Shown: positions 45,201 to 48,875, counted from the first letter of the stretch. The stretch: DNA of 64,000 nt from Ditylenchus dipsaci (GCA_004194705.1 SADC01000534.1:1-64000), one strand, 5' to 3'. Translations and numbers: made by a program. The notes: generated by a model from the letters alone, not told the origin.

Positions 45201-48036
45201 ATGGTGGAGCCATTATAGCGTTTGACGAATATTTCTTCAAGGGAGTAGCCAAGCTTGACTTCAGTGCTCTCATCATCCTGCAAAATTAAACTCATTTTGC
45301 ATTTATTGTAAATGGGGTTGAATTATACAGTATACCTTGGCTTGGAAACACTCCTCTCCGTAGCCTGAAAACTAGGCTACTTAAAAGGAAGGTGGTAAAG
45401 GTGACCCACGAGCTCTAAATATGGCCTAGGGCCCAAATTGTTTGGTACCAAAAAAATGAAGAGGGGGGATCGAGCTTGCCTTTGCGCTCCAGGCGGCACA
45501 TGCCTTGAGGCATATACCCATTCGGTATTGACCCGACTTATAGGCTTTAGCATATAACCTAACCAGATTTTCTGGCATGACCGGGCGCCATTGCGGAAAG
45601 TCATTATACTGCCCTGCTTGTGTATCTACCAAAACTGGCCAATGTAAATTTTTTGACTGCCGATGGGGGCAGCTGTCTCCTGCTCCAAGACACACGCTTG
45701 TTTACGGATAAAGCCAATGTTTCTACCTTATACCGTATTATTTACAAAAAACTAGCCTCTATCATCCCACTACGCTTAACCCCCCCCCCCCTTCCCCCGA
45801 CTTTGAGGACATATATCCAGTCCAGAGCAAACAGTTTACAAAGCTGTTTATTGCATTTTCTAAGCTCCAAAAGCTCTAACGATTATGCTTTTTCGATTTT
45901 GGTGAAGCACCTAAAAGTCAAAGTCAACCCCAAATTTTTCTGATTTTGGGAGTTTCAGAAGAAATATGGTATTAAGTAATCGAAAAAATTAGCTTCTTCG
46001 GGGGTTCTGACACCTTCGACAGTGTTGGACATTTTAACTTGGAGATTTTACAGTATAGATTGATTACCTTCACACTGCTGCACATCGACTATGTACAGGA
46101 AAGCAGCTGAAACAAAAAAATCAGACTGCACCATTATTAATTTCAATTGCAATCCTTACCATAAGAAGGCTGCATTCCGCTCAGCCTTTCATAAACTGTC
46201 AGTATTTTTACCAGGCATTCGTCCAACTGCTGAGAGTTGCGGCACAAATGCTGAAACGAAATTTATTGATCACATATAAAAAAGTGAAACTTGGTGAGAC
46301 CGGTGCACGGGTCGCACCCCTCCTCGATTTTTCGAGTACCGAGGTCACCGAGCTGTGATCTCATAAGTGAGCTTCGGGGCTTGCCCCAATTAAAAAAGTG
46401 CGGGCCACTTGGAGGAATTGGGCTAGGAGGGTTTGCTTAGTTTTCTACTAGTTTTTTTGAATTCGCGCCTTTTCAATTTTAGTATTGTTGGCTATTTGGA
46501 AAAGGTTTCTTAATTTTTTTTGACTTTTTAAAAAACCATACGAAGCTTTAGGTGTAAGGTACAAATAGCGCGGATTCGAAAAATTGCACAAAAAGAACCA
46601 AACCCCTACGCACCGAGAAATTGTGGTCCCCTATACAGGTCTGATTTCAGTGGAAAATTACCTGAGGCAACAGCTTTACAGATCTCAAATAATCCATGGT
46701 GTGTAGGGTACGATCGAAATCGGAGTTCTCCACCTGGAGACTGTAGGCGGCCAGATTGATATATTTGTCCATGTCCATGCTGTATTTCCCGTTCAACACG
46801 TCCAGTTTAAGCAGCATGAAGTAGAGACTCCTGCAAACTTCAAGAATTGTTGGTCTGATCGGTGAAAAAAGACAATAAGATCAACCTGGCCATCTGGTCG
46901 TGCAGGGAGAACACATTAGGGGTATGGTACAAAATGGCTAATTGTACTTGTCTTGGCTTGCAAGCCCATTTTTCCAGCTGTTTTCTAAGCGGTTTGTCCA
47001 TCTCCACCTGAAGTTTGTTGCTCATAACGAAATTTGTGAGATTGTTGGTATGTAAAAACATACCCATCGCATAAGTCTCCGGTCCGGATCGTTAAACCTC
47101 ATCTGGAAGCGAAAGCCGAATATTTCTGCCTGAAAAAGAAAAAAAGTATGGTAGGACTAGATTTTTTTCGGTTTATGTGGTTTTTGGTTTAAAAATCTTG
47201 TCTAGGAATCTGACTCGATCCCTGTCAAACAGCTGTTGCTCTATACCTGGCCCCCAGATCGTTTGAGTGCTCTCTATGTGTTCATAGTGGCACAAAAATG
47301 CAGGGTGTATCAAGAAATTTTAAGATTTTGATTTTTTTCTTTTCCAACTGAGTGTACGGCCCGTCGTAACTTTGTCACGAGCTGCCACGGCCAACAGCTC
47401 GTAAATTGAAAAAAGAGAAAAGGGCGGGGATATTCGATCCCACTCCCTCTAGATCCGCAGGGAATCGCTTTAACCAATAAGCTCATAACAGTTTTTTCGG
47501 GTTTTTACTTTTGTCGAAAAGATTTACAGGAAAAGGTTTTATTAAGTTGCAATCTTTTTCAGATTTTCTGGAAGTGATAATAAGTTCGATTCCCCGTAAA
47601 CGCACAAAAAATTTTCTTTTACCATATTTCCTCCAATTAGACACCAGTCTCTAATACGCAATCATCCTCAGCTCTAAAGATTTAATTTTTCGAAGCAGCA
47701 GCAATATTGGACTTTTTTTAACTCTCACAAGCTCTACCAATTTCGCCTTATCAATTTTTTTTTACGATTAGCTGATAAAAAGCATTGAAACCAACTTGAT
47801 TTAAGTCCATTTTCTCGCACAAGTAATCTACACATTGACGAGCAGTTGACTCTGTGGCCAGCGTGCATTGGATTAGCGAGAAGTCTCCAACAAAAATTGT
47901 CAGCACATAAATCTAAAACCGACGTCCGAAGTTTGTAAAAATTAAAAGTCTACAAAAATGAGTGGCCTACCTCCTGACTAAGCTCATACCGACCACTCTT
48001 CTTGCCCCACTTCAGCTTTAGTGGCATTCGCAACAT
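6101..48036 (-). CDS. Pez-like FERM and tyrosine (pseudo)phosphatase protein, 28 exons over 42 kb
   Basis: Exons, minus strand: 48036-47971, 47912-47796, 47129-47064, 47007-46886, 46830-46662, 46250-46160, 46106-46068, 45364-45336, 45277-45192, 44880-44796, 44743-44691, 44435-44360, 44299-44066, 43811-43501, 43450-~43226, 41385-40915, 40721-40571, 40253-40018, 26230-25898, 25844-25775, 15237-15154, 15099-15029, 14949-14831, 14764-14536, 9207-9092, 9031-8913, 8857-8539, 6229-6101. Phases agree across every junction except at two one-base slips (near 14851 and 44253). The product is about 1,400 residues: N-terminal FERM domain, low-complexity linker, C-terminal PTP domain, and a final QKSRLI like the tail of vertebrate Pez proteins. 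No PDZ domain is seen, which argues against the PTPH1 type. Pez proteins work at cell junctions and in Hippo signalling; that role here is inferred from family. A splice acceptor 5 nt before the ATG suggests trans-splicing. Confidence 0.9.
6972..7990. repeat. Inverted-repeat element with GCTGCAAA word arrays, split by a nested insertion
   Basis: The left end AACGGCTTGAAAAGGGACAAA (6976 onward) is matched by TTTGTCCCTTGAAAAGCCGTT near 7970-7990. The arms carry repeats of GCTGCAAA separated by T runs (6990-7050 and 7835-7960) and both contain a GTTACTCGG / CCGAGTAG block. The spacer holds a copy of the repeat starting GGGCTGTATTGGGAG, itself split by the 414 bp insertion at 7188-7601. All of this lies in the last intron of the Pez-like gene. 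Confidence 0.7.
7188..7601. mobile_element. hAT-type fold-back element, TSD ATTGGGAG
   Basis: Ends CATAGTGACCGCGCCGTCCT and its reverse complement, flanked by the exact 8-bp duplication ATTGGGAG (7180-7187 and 7602-7609). Empty sites of the same target sequence (GTATTGGGAGGGGAAGGG) exist near 17400 and 34960 and, inverted, near 35545, which proves the insertion. Arms hold copies of CGCCGTCCT and CCATATTTTTCATTATGGAC. An 8-bp duplication is the hallmark of hAT transposition. No coding sequence. Confidence 0.85.
8338..8513. mobile_element. GC-rich hAT-type element, TSD ATTGTGAA
   Basis: 176 bp beginning CAGGGGTGGACACGG and ending CCGTGTCCATGCCTG, flanked by ATTGTGAA on both sides (8330-8337 and 8514-8521). 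The inside is a run of GGCCGGGCC-like palindromic words. It sits 25 bp inside the intron from the donor of the P-loop exon of the Pez-like gene, so it is the closest insertion to an exon in this gene. Confidence 0.85.
9469..10253. mobile_element. hAT-type fold-back with TTCGTAAGAGCGAA word arrays, TSD GAAATGAG
   Basis: Ends GGCTGTAGGAACTTTCGTAAC and its reverse complement, flanked by GAAATGAG at 9461-9468 and 10254-10261. The left arm (to about 9660) is a tandem array of TTTTCGTAAGAGCGAA variants and the right arm (10140-10250) the reverse complement. The spacer holds a tRNA-like sequence on the minus strand. Confidence 0.85.
9770..9842 (-). tRNA. tRNA-like pseudogene or retroposon head
   Basis: On the minus strand an A-box match TGGTGCAGTAG (9831-9821) and a perfect B box GGTTCGATTCC (9788-9778) are about 30 bp apart, a tRNA-like spacing. 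A 5-bp stem GGTGA/TCACT encloses the loop ATTTTTT, which would place a UUU anticodon. The D and acceptor stems are poor, so this is more likely a tRNA-derived relic than a working gene. Confidence 0.35.
10295..10690. repeat. Fold-back element with CGAGTTAGAGTT word arrays
   Basis: Ends ATGGCTTGTTCACGG and CGTGAACAAGCCAT are inverted. Both arms are made of GAGTTAGAGTTCGAGTT-type repeats with internal GTGTTCA(C/T)GTAACC blocks. Target duplication not resolved. It is nested in the mariner-like element. Confidence 0.75.
11441..13920. repeat. Very long inverted repeat with GGTGCAAA arrays
   Basis: An inner palindrome (11441-11655) has arms TAGCTGAGATTCTCCTCTTT and the reverse, the arms pairing through GAAAATTATTTTTAATCAGG. 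From 11655 to about 12245 runs an array of TTTTTGGTGCAAA words, then GCCCATCGCG, GCCTGTAGG and GGTCAGAAAAGG blocks; from 13382 to 13915 the same blocks return as reverse complement in exact order. Arm length is about 540-600 bp with spacer about 1.1 kb. The spacer (12435-13378) is a copy of the tRNA-headed repeat seen at 16470-17310. It lies in the 5.3 kb intron between exons 24 and 25 of the Pez-like gene. Confidence 0.85.
15300..15600. repeat. Degenerate relative of the TACCGTATTT family with TTAGAGAGTTAGGT tandem repeats
   Basis: It contains the internal block CCATGGGATTCTATTTTTCAACC and the AAAATCTAAAAAGCG stretch seen in long copies of the TACCGTATTT family, then three to four tandem copies of AATTAGAGAGTTAGGTTC (about 15490-15565). 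No end sequence remains. Confidence 0.5.
15604..15770. repeat. TACCGTATTT family copy, word AGAAGCCC
   Basis: Left end TACCGTATTTCCTCTAATAG, right end the reverse complement of that sequence. The left side holds the palindrome AGAAGCCCATGGGCTTCT; the right side holds two near copies of the same word (GGCTTCTAATGGAG and GGGCTTATATTAGAGG). Confidence 0.8.
16180..16350 (-). repeat. Dispersed repeat R2, copy 1
   Basis: Blocks GTTTCTCGACCCCGATTTC, AATTCTGAGAAAAAAAATTC and GGGGGGTATCATGG recur in the opposite orientation at 35578-35775 and 55943-56145 with few differences. A G/C homopolymer bounds each copy. Function unknown; non-coding. Confidence 0.75.
16368..17372. repeat. Fold-back element with TTGGAGCTGG words around a tRNA-headed repeat
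   Basis: Left arm ACACTTGGAGCTGGACAGTT (three to four copies of TTGGAGCTGG) pairs with CCAGCTCCAA copies at 17315-17372. Inside, 16470-17310 is an inverted element whose ends read TTTATATACGCATTGCC and GGCGATGCGTATATAAA, with a GTAGTCGAACCTGTG block next to the right end. Confidence 0.75.
17393..17945 (+). repeat. Dispersed repeat R1 with conserved hairpin
   Basis: It begins GGGCTGTATTGGGAGGGG and holds two half-copies of CCTCACCATGTTTTT..GGCAAAAAGAGA, two ATGTCTAAGGT(A/G)AGT blocks and a terminal hairpin GACTCTGGATGCATG / CATGCATACTAGAGT, then GCGGTAGGCCCCAG. The same sequence is found inverted and nearly unchanged at 34954-35565, with partial copies at 7620-7700, 33725-34060, 48660-48875 and 63760-63890. 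The ATGTCTAAGGTAAGT word resembles a splice donor, but no exon was tied to it. Confidence 0.8.
17952..18275. repeat. GGCGCC-rich inverted repeat
   Basis: GGCGCCGGCGCC words at the left end and GGCGGCGCCGG at the right frame an AT-rich inside with CGTCCTAACGTGCGCTGGCC and GCCTAAGGCCTAAG. The latter two words recur near 33190-33225 and, inverted, at 63635-63705. The GC-rich palindromes stand out in this AT-rich DNA. Confidence 0.6.
18322..18620. repeat. Fold-back repeat with AGGCGTAGCCAG end
   Basis: AGGCGTAGCCAGAAAAATCTGACGGGGGGG at the left is related to the element at 21600-21780. Within it, GAAACGGATGGTTGAAGTTG (from about 18503) pairs with CAACTTCAACCATCCGTTTC (to 18598), a short perfect hairpin. 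Confidence 0.65.
19185..19300. repeat. GGCGCCGGCGCC word cluster upstream of spe-4
   Basis: Three GGCGCC-type clusters lie within 110 bp (GGTGCCGGCGCC, GGCGCCGGCGCC, GGCGCTGGCGCC), the same words as in the hAT-type element at 41638-42036. It ends about 75 bp before the spe-4 start codon and so sits in the presumed promoter region. Confidence 0.6.
19341..19354 (+). promoter_or_regulatory. Probable trans-splice acceptor of spe-4
   Basis: TTAATTATTTGCAG ends 20 nt before the ATG at 19375, with no matching upstream coding exon. It has the form of the 3' splice sites used inside the gene and fits spliced-leader addition, and it supports the chosen start. Confidence 0.5.
19375..21229 (+). CDS. spe-4: SPE-4-like sperm presenilin, 12 exons
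   Basis: Exons: 19375-19446, 19498-19518, 19575-19699, 19755-19767, 19816-19896, 19940-20007, 20183-20270, 20320-20424, 20476-20509, 20562-20698, 20744-20947, 20999-21229; about 392 residues, all junctions in phase. Presenilins are intramembrane aspartyl proteases. The first catalytic Asp is in [18 protein letters not shown], its codon split by the intron after 20509; the second is in GMGD (20870-20881); PAL is at 21074-21082. Between them is an acidic loop ([20 protein letters not shown]). The likeness is to SPE-4, not to ordinary presenilin: [32 protein letters not shown] and [13 protein letters not shown] match its style. C. elegans SPE-4 acts in the fibrous-body membranous organelles of spermatocytes. 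The gene is nested, antisense, in an intron of the Pez-like gene. An AATAAA lies near 21194 inside the last frame, so the true C-terminus may be shorter. Confidence 0.93.
20018..20150. repeat. Short fold-back element in spe-4 intron 6
   Basis: TGGCTCATTTATAAACGTTG at the left pairs with CAACATTCATAAATAAGCCA at the right. The arms carry GTTGTCGTCGTCGTTGG and CCAACGACAGCGACGACGG. It accounts for this being the longest intron (175 bp) of an otherwise compact gene. Confidence 0.75.
21600..21780. repeat. Fold-back repeat, relative of 18322-18620
   Basis: AGGCGTACCCAGGATTTTCT at the left and ACCCCGGTTACGTCT at the right frame TTTCTGACGGGTTGGGCTAA / CCTGACGGAGGGGGGGGGCT blocks. The pairing is imperfect. 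It begins about 370 bp after the spe-4 stop. Confidence 0.55.
21938..22000 (+). pseudogene. Possible exon with an in-frame TAG
   Basis: After the acceptor CTTCGTATCCTTGTAG one phase reads [14 protein letters not shown], then TAG, then KGYLK. It resembles the exon at 24904 in style and in being stopped only by TAG, but no donor is certain. It may be an upstream exon of the same unidentified gene. Weak on its own. Confidence 0.25.
22003..23050. repeat. Inverted-repeat element with tRNA-type B box, interrupted by a hAT-type insertion
   Basis: GGTGTATCTCC..GGTCCCGCA at the left and TGCGGGACCAG..AAAGAAG at the right are inverted, as are GGTTCGAACCCCTCTCGGTG (22191) and CACCCAGAGGGGTTCAAACC (22687). 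The B-box consensus GGTTCGAnnCC is exact at the left. A partial third copy with GCGGGACCAGGAGATACA is at 24830-24850. Confidence 0.65.
22705..22974. mobile_element. hAT-type element with CTGACAGTCAGA words, TSD GTTCAAAC
   Basis: Ends CAGTGTTCTCAATAGTCAGA and its reverse complement, flanked by GTTCAAAC on both sides (22697-22704 and 22975-22982). The inside is made of CTGACAGTCAGA / TGAGAGTCAGA words. A sister copy is at 50999-51261 with a different duplication. CAGTG ends and 8-bp duplications are typical of hAT. Confidence 0.9.
23279..24696. repeat. TACCGTATTT family copy split by a 1.3 kb insertion, word AGAACGACA
   Basis: The left part (23279-23354) reads ACCGTATTTATTATAATAG, then AGAACGACATGTGGTTCT, then ATTTTTCAATCC; the right part (24659-24696) ends AGAATAAATACGGTA. 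The interruption is the element at 23355-24658, so two layers of insertion are readable. Confidence 0.75.
23355..24658. mobile_element. Large fold-back element built of TTTGACCGTC words, TSD TTCAAATA
   Basis: Ends GGGTACAGTCCGTTTGACCG and its reverse complement. It is flanked by TTCAAATA at 23347-23354 and 24659-24666; the next base also matches, so 9 bp, as in MULE elements, is possible. The arms are arrays of TTTGACCGTC with alternating linkers CACCATT, AGCATAA and GTTTAAA. The spacer has CTTTCCATGGAAA-type palindromes around 24050. No transposase seen. Confidence 0.88.
24904..25327 (+). pseudogene. Two exons of an unidentified gene, TAG-interrupted, with 3' end
   Basis: Exon 24904-25052 follows the acceptor CTGCGTTTAG and reads [20 protein letters not shown], then [34 protein letters not shown]. 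The donor GTAAAT (25053) and acceptor AATTTAG (25257) join it in phase to 25258-25327, reading [20 protein letters not shown] and ending TM, TGA. AATAAA follows near 25400. Highly charged, soluble; family not recognised. The two internal stops are both TAG (25000-25002, 25039-25041), with phase kept, so this is either a young pseudogene or a case of TAG decoding. It lies in the same Pez intron as spe-4, same strand as spe-4. Confidence 0.5.
25775..26230 (-). CDS. Exons 19-20 of the Pez-like gene, linker to PTP domain
   Basis: Exon 19 (26230-25898) encodes 111 residues beginning [17 protein letters not shown] and ending in a run of six Asn followed by SLDET; its donor is GTCAGT. Exon 20 (25844-25775) encodes [21 protein letters not shown] and splices with a strong GTAAGT donor in phase with exon 21. 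This block corresponds to the segment just before the catalytic domain in Pez proteins. It stands isolated: the intron upstream is 13.8 kb and the one downstream 10.5 kb, both full of mobile elements. Confidence 0.82.
26445..26680 (+). repeat. Repeat with GTCGTTTTC words, inverted copy at 29925-30010
   Basis: CGAAATGCGCGAGTTTCAAA followed by AATGTCCGTTTTCGTC recurs in reverse complement around 29940-29995. The two copies flank the PIF/Harbinger element at a distance of 0.3-0.5 kb. Non-coding. Confidence 0.5.
26779..27034. repeat. TACCGTATTT family copy, word GGCGGCA
   Basis: Left end ACCGTATTTCCTGTAATAAG, then two direct copies of AATAAGnCGGCACCC; right end carries the palindrome GGCGGCATGCCGCC followed by TTATTACAGGAAATACGGTA. 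The interior holds TTAACTCCCACGAGCTCTAC, shared with the copies at 44913 and 45733. Confidence 0.85.
27146..29623. mobile_element. PIF/Harbinger DNA transposon with palindromic subterminal arrays
   Basis: The ends read GCCTCATTCATACTTACCCG and CGGGTAAGTATGAATGAGCC. Just inside each end is a cluster of the 14-bp palindrome TGTTTCGCGAAACA: six copies at 27177-27305 and four exact plus several near copies at 29466-29583. A transposase gene fills the middle. The target duplication (expected TWA) could not be fixed because the flanks are A-rich. Confidence 0.88.
27410..28986 (+). pseudogene. PIF/Harbinger transposase, intron-containing, probably broken
   Basis: Exons 27410-27607, 27666-27733, 27785-28058 and 28106-28324 are in phase. 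They carry the conserved DDE-type blocks of this family: [36 protein letters not shown] (first Asp in GAIDGKH), then [12 protein letters not shown] (second Asp). The next exon reads [16 protein letters not shown] and [16 protein letters not shown] (final Glu) and ends at 28518, but no AG acceptor is visible before it in phase. After 28569 the reading [18 protein letters not shown] meets TAG at 28630, while another phase is open from 28602 through a spliced tail ending [18 protein letters not shown].. to TAG at 28984-28986. So at least two lesions are likely. It cuts and pastes at TWA sites in active relatives. Confidence 0.82.
30060..30175. repeat. GGCCGGCCG-rich inverted repeat
   Basis: TTGTCAGCCGGCCGGCCGAA at the left answers TTTTCGGCCGGCCGCACCGA at the right around a short spacer. 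It is similar in style to the hAT-type element at 8338-8513, but no target duplication was found. Confidence 0.5.
31490..32486 (-). mobile_element. hAT element with transposase remnant, TSD GACCGGCC
   Basis: 997 bp with ends CACGGTTTGC and GCAAACCGTG, flanked by GACCGGCC at 31482-31489 and 32487-32494. Subterminal zones are packed with CTCATGAGGATGAGG and CTCACGTGAG words, including two direct copies of a 65-bp unit at left. The middle encodes the end of a hAT transposase, which ties the surrounding 8-bp-duplication elements to this superfamily. Confidence 0.92.
31888..32260 (-). pseudogene. hAT transposase C-terminal (dimerisation) fragment
   Basis: On the minus strand two exons join in phase: [12 protein letters not shown], intron with GTAAGA...TTTCAG, then [20 protein letters not shown] and [19 protein letters not shown]. 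The P(A)SS..ERVFS block is the conserved hAT dimerisation signature. Upstream sequence (near 32100-32250) is open in shifting phases only, and the catalytic DDE part is missing, so the copy is not functional. Confidence 0.85.
32657..33025. repeat. Fold-back repeat with AGATCAGACCGGTCTGATC words
   Basis: AAGACCAGGCCAGATCAGAC at the left pairs with GTCTGATTCAGTCTGGTCT at the right. Both ends also carry short internal palindromes. The spacer contains two GAATCTCAG(T/C) blocks. Confidence 0.75.
33097..33343. repeat. Fold-back repeat with ACCGGGTAC words
   Basis: Three ACGACCGGGTACA-type words at the left end are answered by three TGTACCCGGTCGT-type words at the right. The spacer shares GTCCTAACGGGCGCTGGCC with the elements at 18090 and 63690. 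Confidence 0.8.
33360..33725. repeat. Dispersed repeat with GGGCATACCAGCGCGTTA
   Basis: The word GGGGCATACCAGCGCGTTAT starts the block and CGGCTGGTATGTCCCTTTAA closes part of it, in inverted form. Related sequence is at 14150-14215 and 58330-58365. Confidence 0.55.
33725..34060 (+). repeat. Dispersed repeat R1, partial copy
   Basis: Shares GAGCTGAGCAGAAAGACTAT, ATGTAAAGGTAAGTCTGTGC, ACCTTAGACACAAATCACTC and the hairpin GACTCTGGATGCATG / CATGCATACCAGAGT, then GCGGTAGGCCCCAG, with the copy at 17393. Confidence 0.75.
34293..34922. mobile_element. Pogo-like fold-back element, TA duplication
   Basis: Ends CAGTCAACCCTCGATACAAC and GTTGTATCGAGGGTTGACTG flanked by TA on both sides. Inside are repeats of CCTCGATATAACGATACC and a GGCCATATGGCC palindrome cluster (34550-34640). 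The end sequence and TA duplication fit the pogo/Tigger group. No transposase. Confidence 0.82.
34954..35565 (-). repeat. Dispersed repeat R1, inverted full copy
   Basis: The reverse complement of 17393-17945 with very few differences, including both half-copies, both ATGTCTAAGGT(A/G)AGT blocks and the terminal hairpin. A GTATTGGGAGGGGAAGGG block stands at each end. The two copies lie in different introns of the Pez-like gene in opposite orientation. Confidence 0.85.
35578..35775 (+). repeat. Dispersed repeat R2, copy 2
   Basis: Begins AAGGCGCCAATTCAAAATTT and ends GGGGGATTCTATACTGCAAC; the same order as 55943-56145 and the reverse of 16180-16350. Confidence 0.75.
35970..36300. repeat. TTACGCCCTCAAA word cluster
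   Basis: Three TTTACGCCCTCAAA-type words at 35988-36045 mirror TTCGAGGGCGTAAATGAG and GAGGGCGCAAATGA at 39257-39290, suggesting the ends of one larger inverted structure of about 3.3 kb that now also contains the retroelement fragment and the fold-back at 38205. A single-sided relic is at 52125-52195. Confidence 0.45.
36950..37870 (+). mobile_element. Second retroelement fragment: leader and gag-like frame
   Basis: A leader with the palindrome AATACGTTTC..GAAACGTATT (36979-37001) precedes an open frame of 248 codons (37121-37867) rich in Ser, Pro and acidic residues (for example [18 protein letters not shown]). Its TCCAG density (about 17 in 0.8 kb) and layout match the element at 1-3419, so it is taken as the gag end of a related copy. 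There is no polymerase after it: the frame stops at 37865-37867. It lies in the 13.8 kb intron of the Pez-like gene, antisense to it. Confidence 0.65.
38205..39265. repeat. Fold-back element with TTTTTGTGGCAAATTTAC words
   Basis: The left arm (38230-38545) is an array of TTTTTTTGTGGCAAATTTAC and TTTTGTAGCAAA words; the right arm (39110-39245) is the shorter reverse complement. CTCGAGTTAGTGTGCTTATT (38539) pairs with AATAAGCACACTAACTCAAG. The spacer has an open plus frame (38737-39132, 131 codons, no recognised domain), listed here only as a possibility. Confidence 0.75.
39476..39711. mobile_element. Pogo-like element, GTTATATCG words
   Basis: Ends CAGTCAACCCGATATAACGG and ATGTCGAGGGTTGACTG; TA precedes the left end but the right flank is TC, so one duplication copy has mutated. 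The inside repeats GGCCGTTATATCGAG and GGCGTTATATTGAA. Confidence 0.72.
40018..44435 (-). CDS. Low-complexity linker exons (12-18) of the Pez-like gene
   Basis: Seven exons encode roughly 550 residues rich in Ser, Pro, Asn, Gln and His, the disordered middle expected in Pez proteins. Recognisable pieces are [16 protein letters not shown], a YRPP motif in [16 protein letters not shown], the family-like STPDLLS, and an acidic patch [13 protein letters not shown]. Vertebrate Pez linkers carry PPxY motifs that bind YAP; I find no exact PPxY, only YRPP-type motifs. Exon 13 (44299-44066) is open throughout only if one extra base is allowed in the five-G run at 44253-44257, otherwise GTAATGG at 44242 could be a donor. 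The 3' end of exon 15 (43226 or 43247) is uncertain. Fold-back and hAT-type elements occupy several introns. Confidence 0.75.
40280..40533. repeat. Fold-back element with CTCGCCAACG words
   Basis: GGACGCAACCGACTCGCCAA at the left and TTGGCGAGCTGGTTGCGTCC at the right are inverted; ACTCGCCAACG(C/T) is repeated four to five times within. It fills the intron between exons 17 and 18 of the Pez-like gene, starting 27 bp upstream of exon 18. Confidence 0.78.
41440..41637 (+). repeat. tRNA-headed retroposon, B box GGTTCGATTCC
   Basis: A perfect pol III B box (about 41490) is followed by CAGTAGGTGCACACCCC and the body TTTACAAGTTTGTAGTCAAA..CCTCACACTCTTGGCTATC. The same body follows different heads at 12482, 22191 and 56960. 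The 3' part is cut by the hAT-type insertion at 41638. Confidence 0.6.
41638..42036. mobile_element. hAT-type element with GGCGCCGGCGCC words, TSD GCTAAGAC
   Basis: Ends CATAGTTGCACGG and CCGTGAAACTATG, flanked by GCTAAGAC at 41630-41637 and 42037-42044. Both arms hold GGCGCCGGCGCCGGTTCGG-like words. The CATAGT end is shared with the element at 7188. AT-rich spacer without coding. Confidence 0.87.
42037..42850. repeat. Dispersed repeat with tRNA-type B box on the minus strand
   Basis: Blocks CAACCTTATACTCAAAATGT, GTACGTTTACTGGCTTC-like and GGGCCAAAGAC.. are shared with 12640-13340 and 16550-17200 (partly inverted). The right end read on the minus strand gives CCCAGGTTCGAATCCCCGTG, a perfect B box. 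Confidence 0.6.
44691..48036 (-). CDS. FERM-domain exons (exons 1-11) of the Pez-like gene
   Basis: The first eleven exons give about 310 residues with all three FERM lobes. F1 begins after the basic start [19 protein letters not shown] and includes [21 protein letters not shown]2 has the hallmark [11 protein letters not shown] block and an [20 protein letters not shown] helix pair. F3 has [13 protein letters not shown] and ends with [18 protein letters not shown], the closing helix. One exon (45364-45336) is only 29 nt long but is needed for phase and reads [10 protein letters not shown] across its junctions, matching the F2-F3 link of the family. One donor (after 45192) is the weak GTCTGT. 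FERM domains bind membrane lipids and cytoplasmic tails. Confidence 0.9.
44913..45165. repeat. TACCGTATTT family copy, word AAGCGCCCC
   Basis: Left end TACCGTATTTCCTCTAAAAA with the palindrome AAGCGCCCCGGGGCGCTT; right end with two direct copies of GGGGCGCTTATTAGAG, then GAAATACGGTA. It lies between exons 9 and 10 of the Pez-like gene and starts 27 bp below exon 9. Confidence 0.85.
45733..45977. repeat. Degenerate TACCGTATTT family copy
   Basis: Begins TACCGTATTATTTACAAAAA, shares the interior (CTGTTTATTGCATTTTCTAA, AAGCTCTAACGATTATGC, TTTTGGTGAAGCACC) with 26779 and 44913, and ends GAAATATGGTAT. The variable word is lost. Confidence 0.6.
47425..47485 (-). tRNA. tRNA-like relic
   Basis: On the minus strand a perfect A box TGGTTAAAGCG (47476-47466) and a B-like GGGATCGAATATCC lie about 25 bp apart; TCCCT/AGGGA could form an anticodon stem but with a 10-nt loop. 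No complete cloverleaf. Probably a retroposon head in an intron of the Pez-like gene. Confidence 0.3.
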
Positions 48037-48060
48037 AATTGCTGCAATGGATGTTAATAT
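48037..48060 (-). promoter_or_regulatory. Probable trans-splice acceptor of the Pez-like gene
   Basis: Read on the minus strand, CATCCATTGCAG ends 5 nt before the ATG with no upstream coding. In nematodes such an unpaired 3' splice site just before the start codon is the usual place for spliced-leader addition. It supports 48036 as the true start. Confidence 0.5.
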
Positions 48061-48659
48061 CTAGCAACTAAAAAAAATTAATTGTTTAAAAGATACATGA
48101 TGATAACAAACAAATAAACCAGCACCACCACCAATCTAGCCATATTCGCCCCCAACTGACCACCACCACAAAAGGTCAACATTCCCCAGATACGAAGAGT
48201 GGTGAACAAACAACAGGCAATGTTTACCTGCTGGCCTCCAACAGTATTTGCCATCATACCAAATCTACCACTTTTATGGCTAAGTCGTTAATTTTGTCTC
48301 GCTTTTGTCGCAATCATCATTGGTCTATTAAAGAAATTGGGTAGGTAAGGATTGGGGGATCAGTTAAATATGGTGGAAGATATTTCAAACTACTAAGTTC
48401 AAATTTTAACAGTATTTGCGAAAAAAAATTGGAAATTATGATTTATGATACCAGGTGTTTCGAAAATTTCCAAAATAATTCGCATTTTTTAGTAATTTAT
48501 AAATCATGTTTAAATGGATCTGAAGTAATTTTTATATGCTTAAAACGACAAAAAAGTTTTTTTCTGACATTTTTCCACGTAAAAAATGGATTTTTTAAAG
48601 AATTGTTTTTTGACTAAAATGATTTTTTTTACCTTGGGGACCAAGGTAAATTACAATGT

Positions 48660-48875
48660 ATGAAGGTATTCTACCCCGTTTTGGTCACGGGAGCTGAACA
48701 AAAGGAATCACTATATGCATTTTTTATCAAGAGTCTTGCTCGGAATCATGTCTTAGGTAAGTGAGTGCACGCACCCACATACCTTAGACACAAATCACTC
48801 AGAAGTGACTGTGGATGCATGAAAAAAGCATGCATACCACAGTTTTTATGTATGCGGTAAGCCCCAGTTAACAAA
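48660..48875 (+). repeat. Dispersed repeat R1, partial copy with compensatory hairpin
   Basis: ATGTCTTAGGTAAGTGAGTG, ACCTTAGACACAAATCACTC, then GACTGTGGATGCATG / CATGCATACCACAGT and GCGGTAAGCCCCAG. The third stem pair differs from other copies on both strands at once. Confidence 0.75.

Noticed and set aside
45377..45695. Minus-strand frames with [20 protein letters not shown]
   Set aside because: No splice context, no phase fit with the Pez-like exons on either side, and no known domain; left unannotated.
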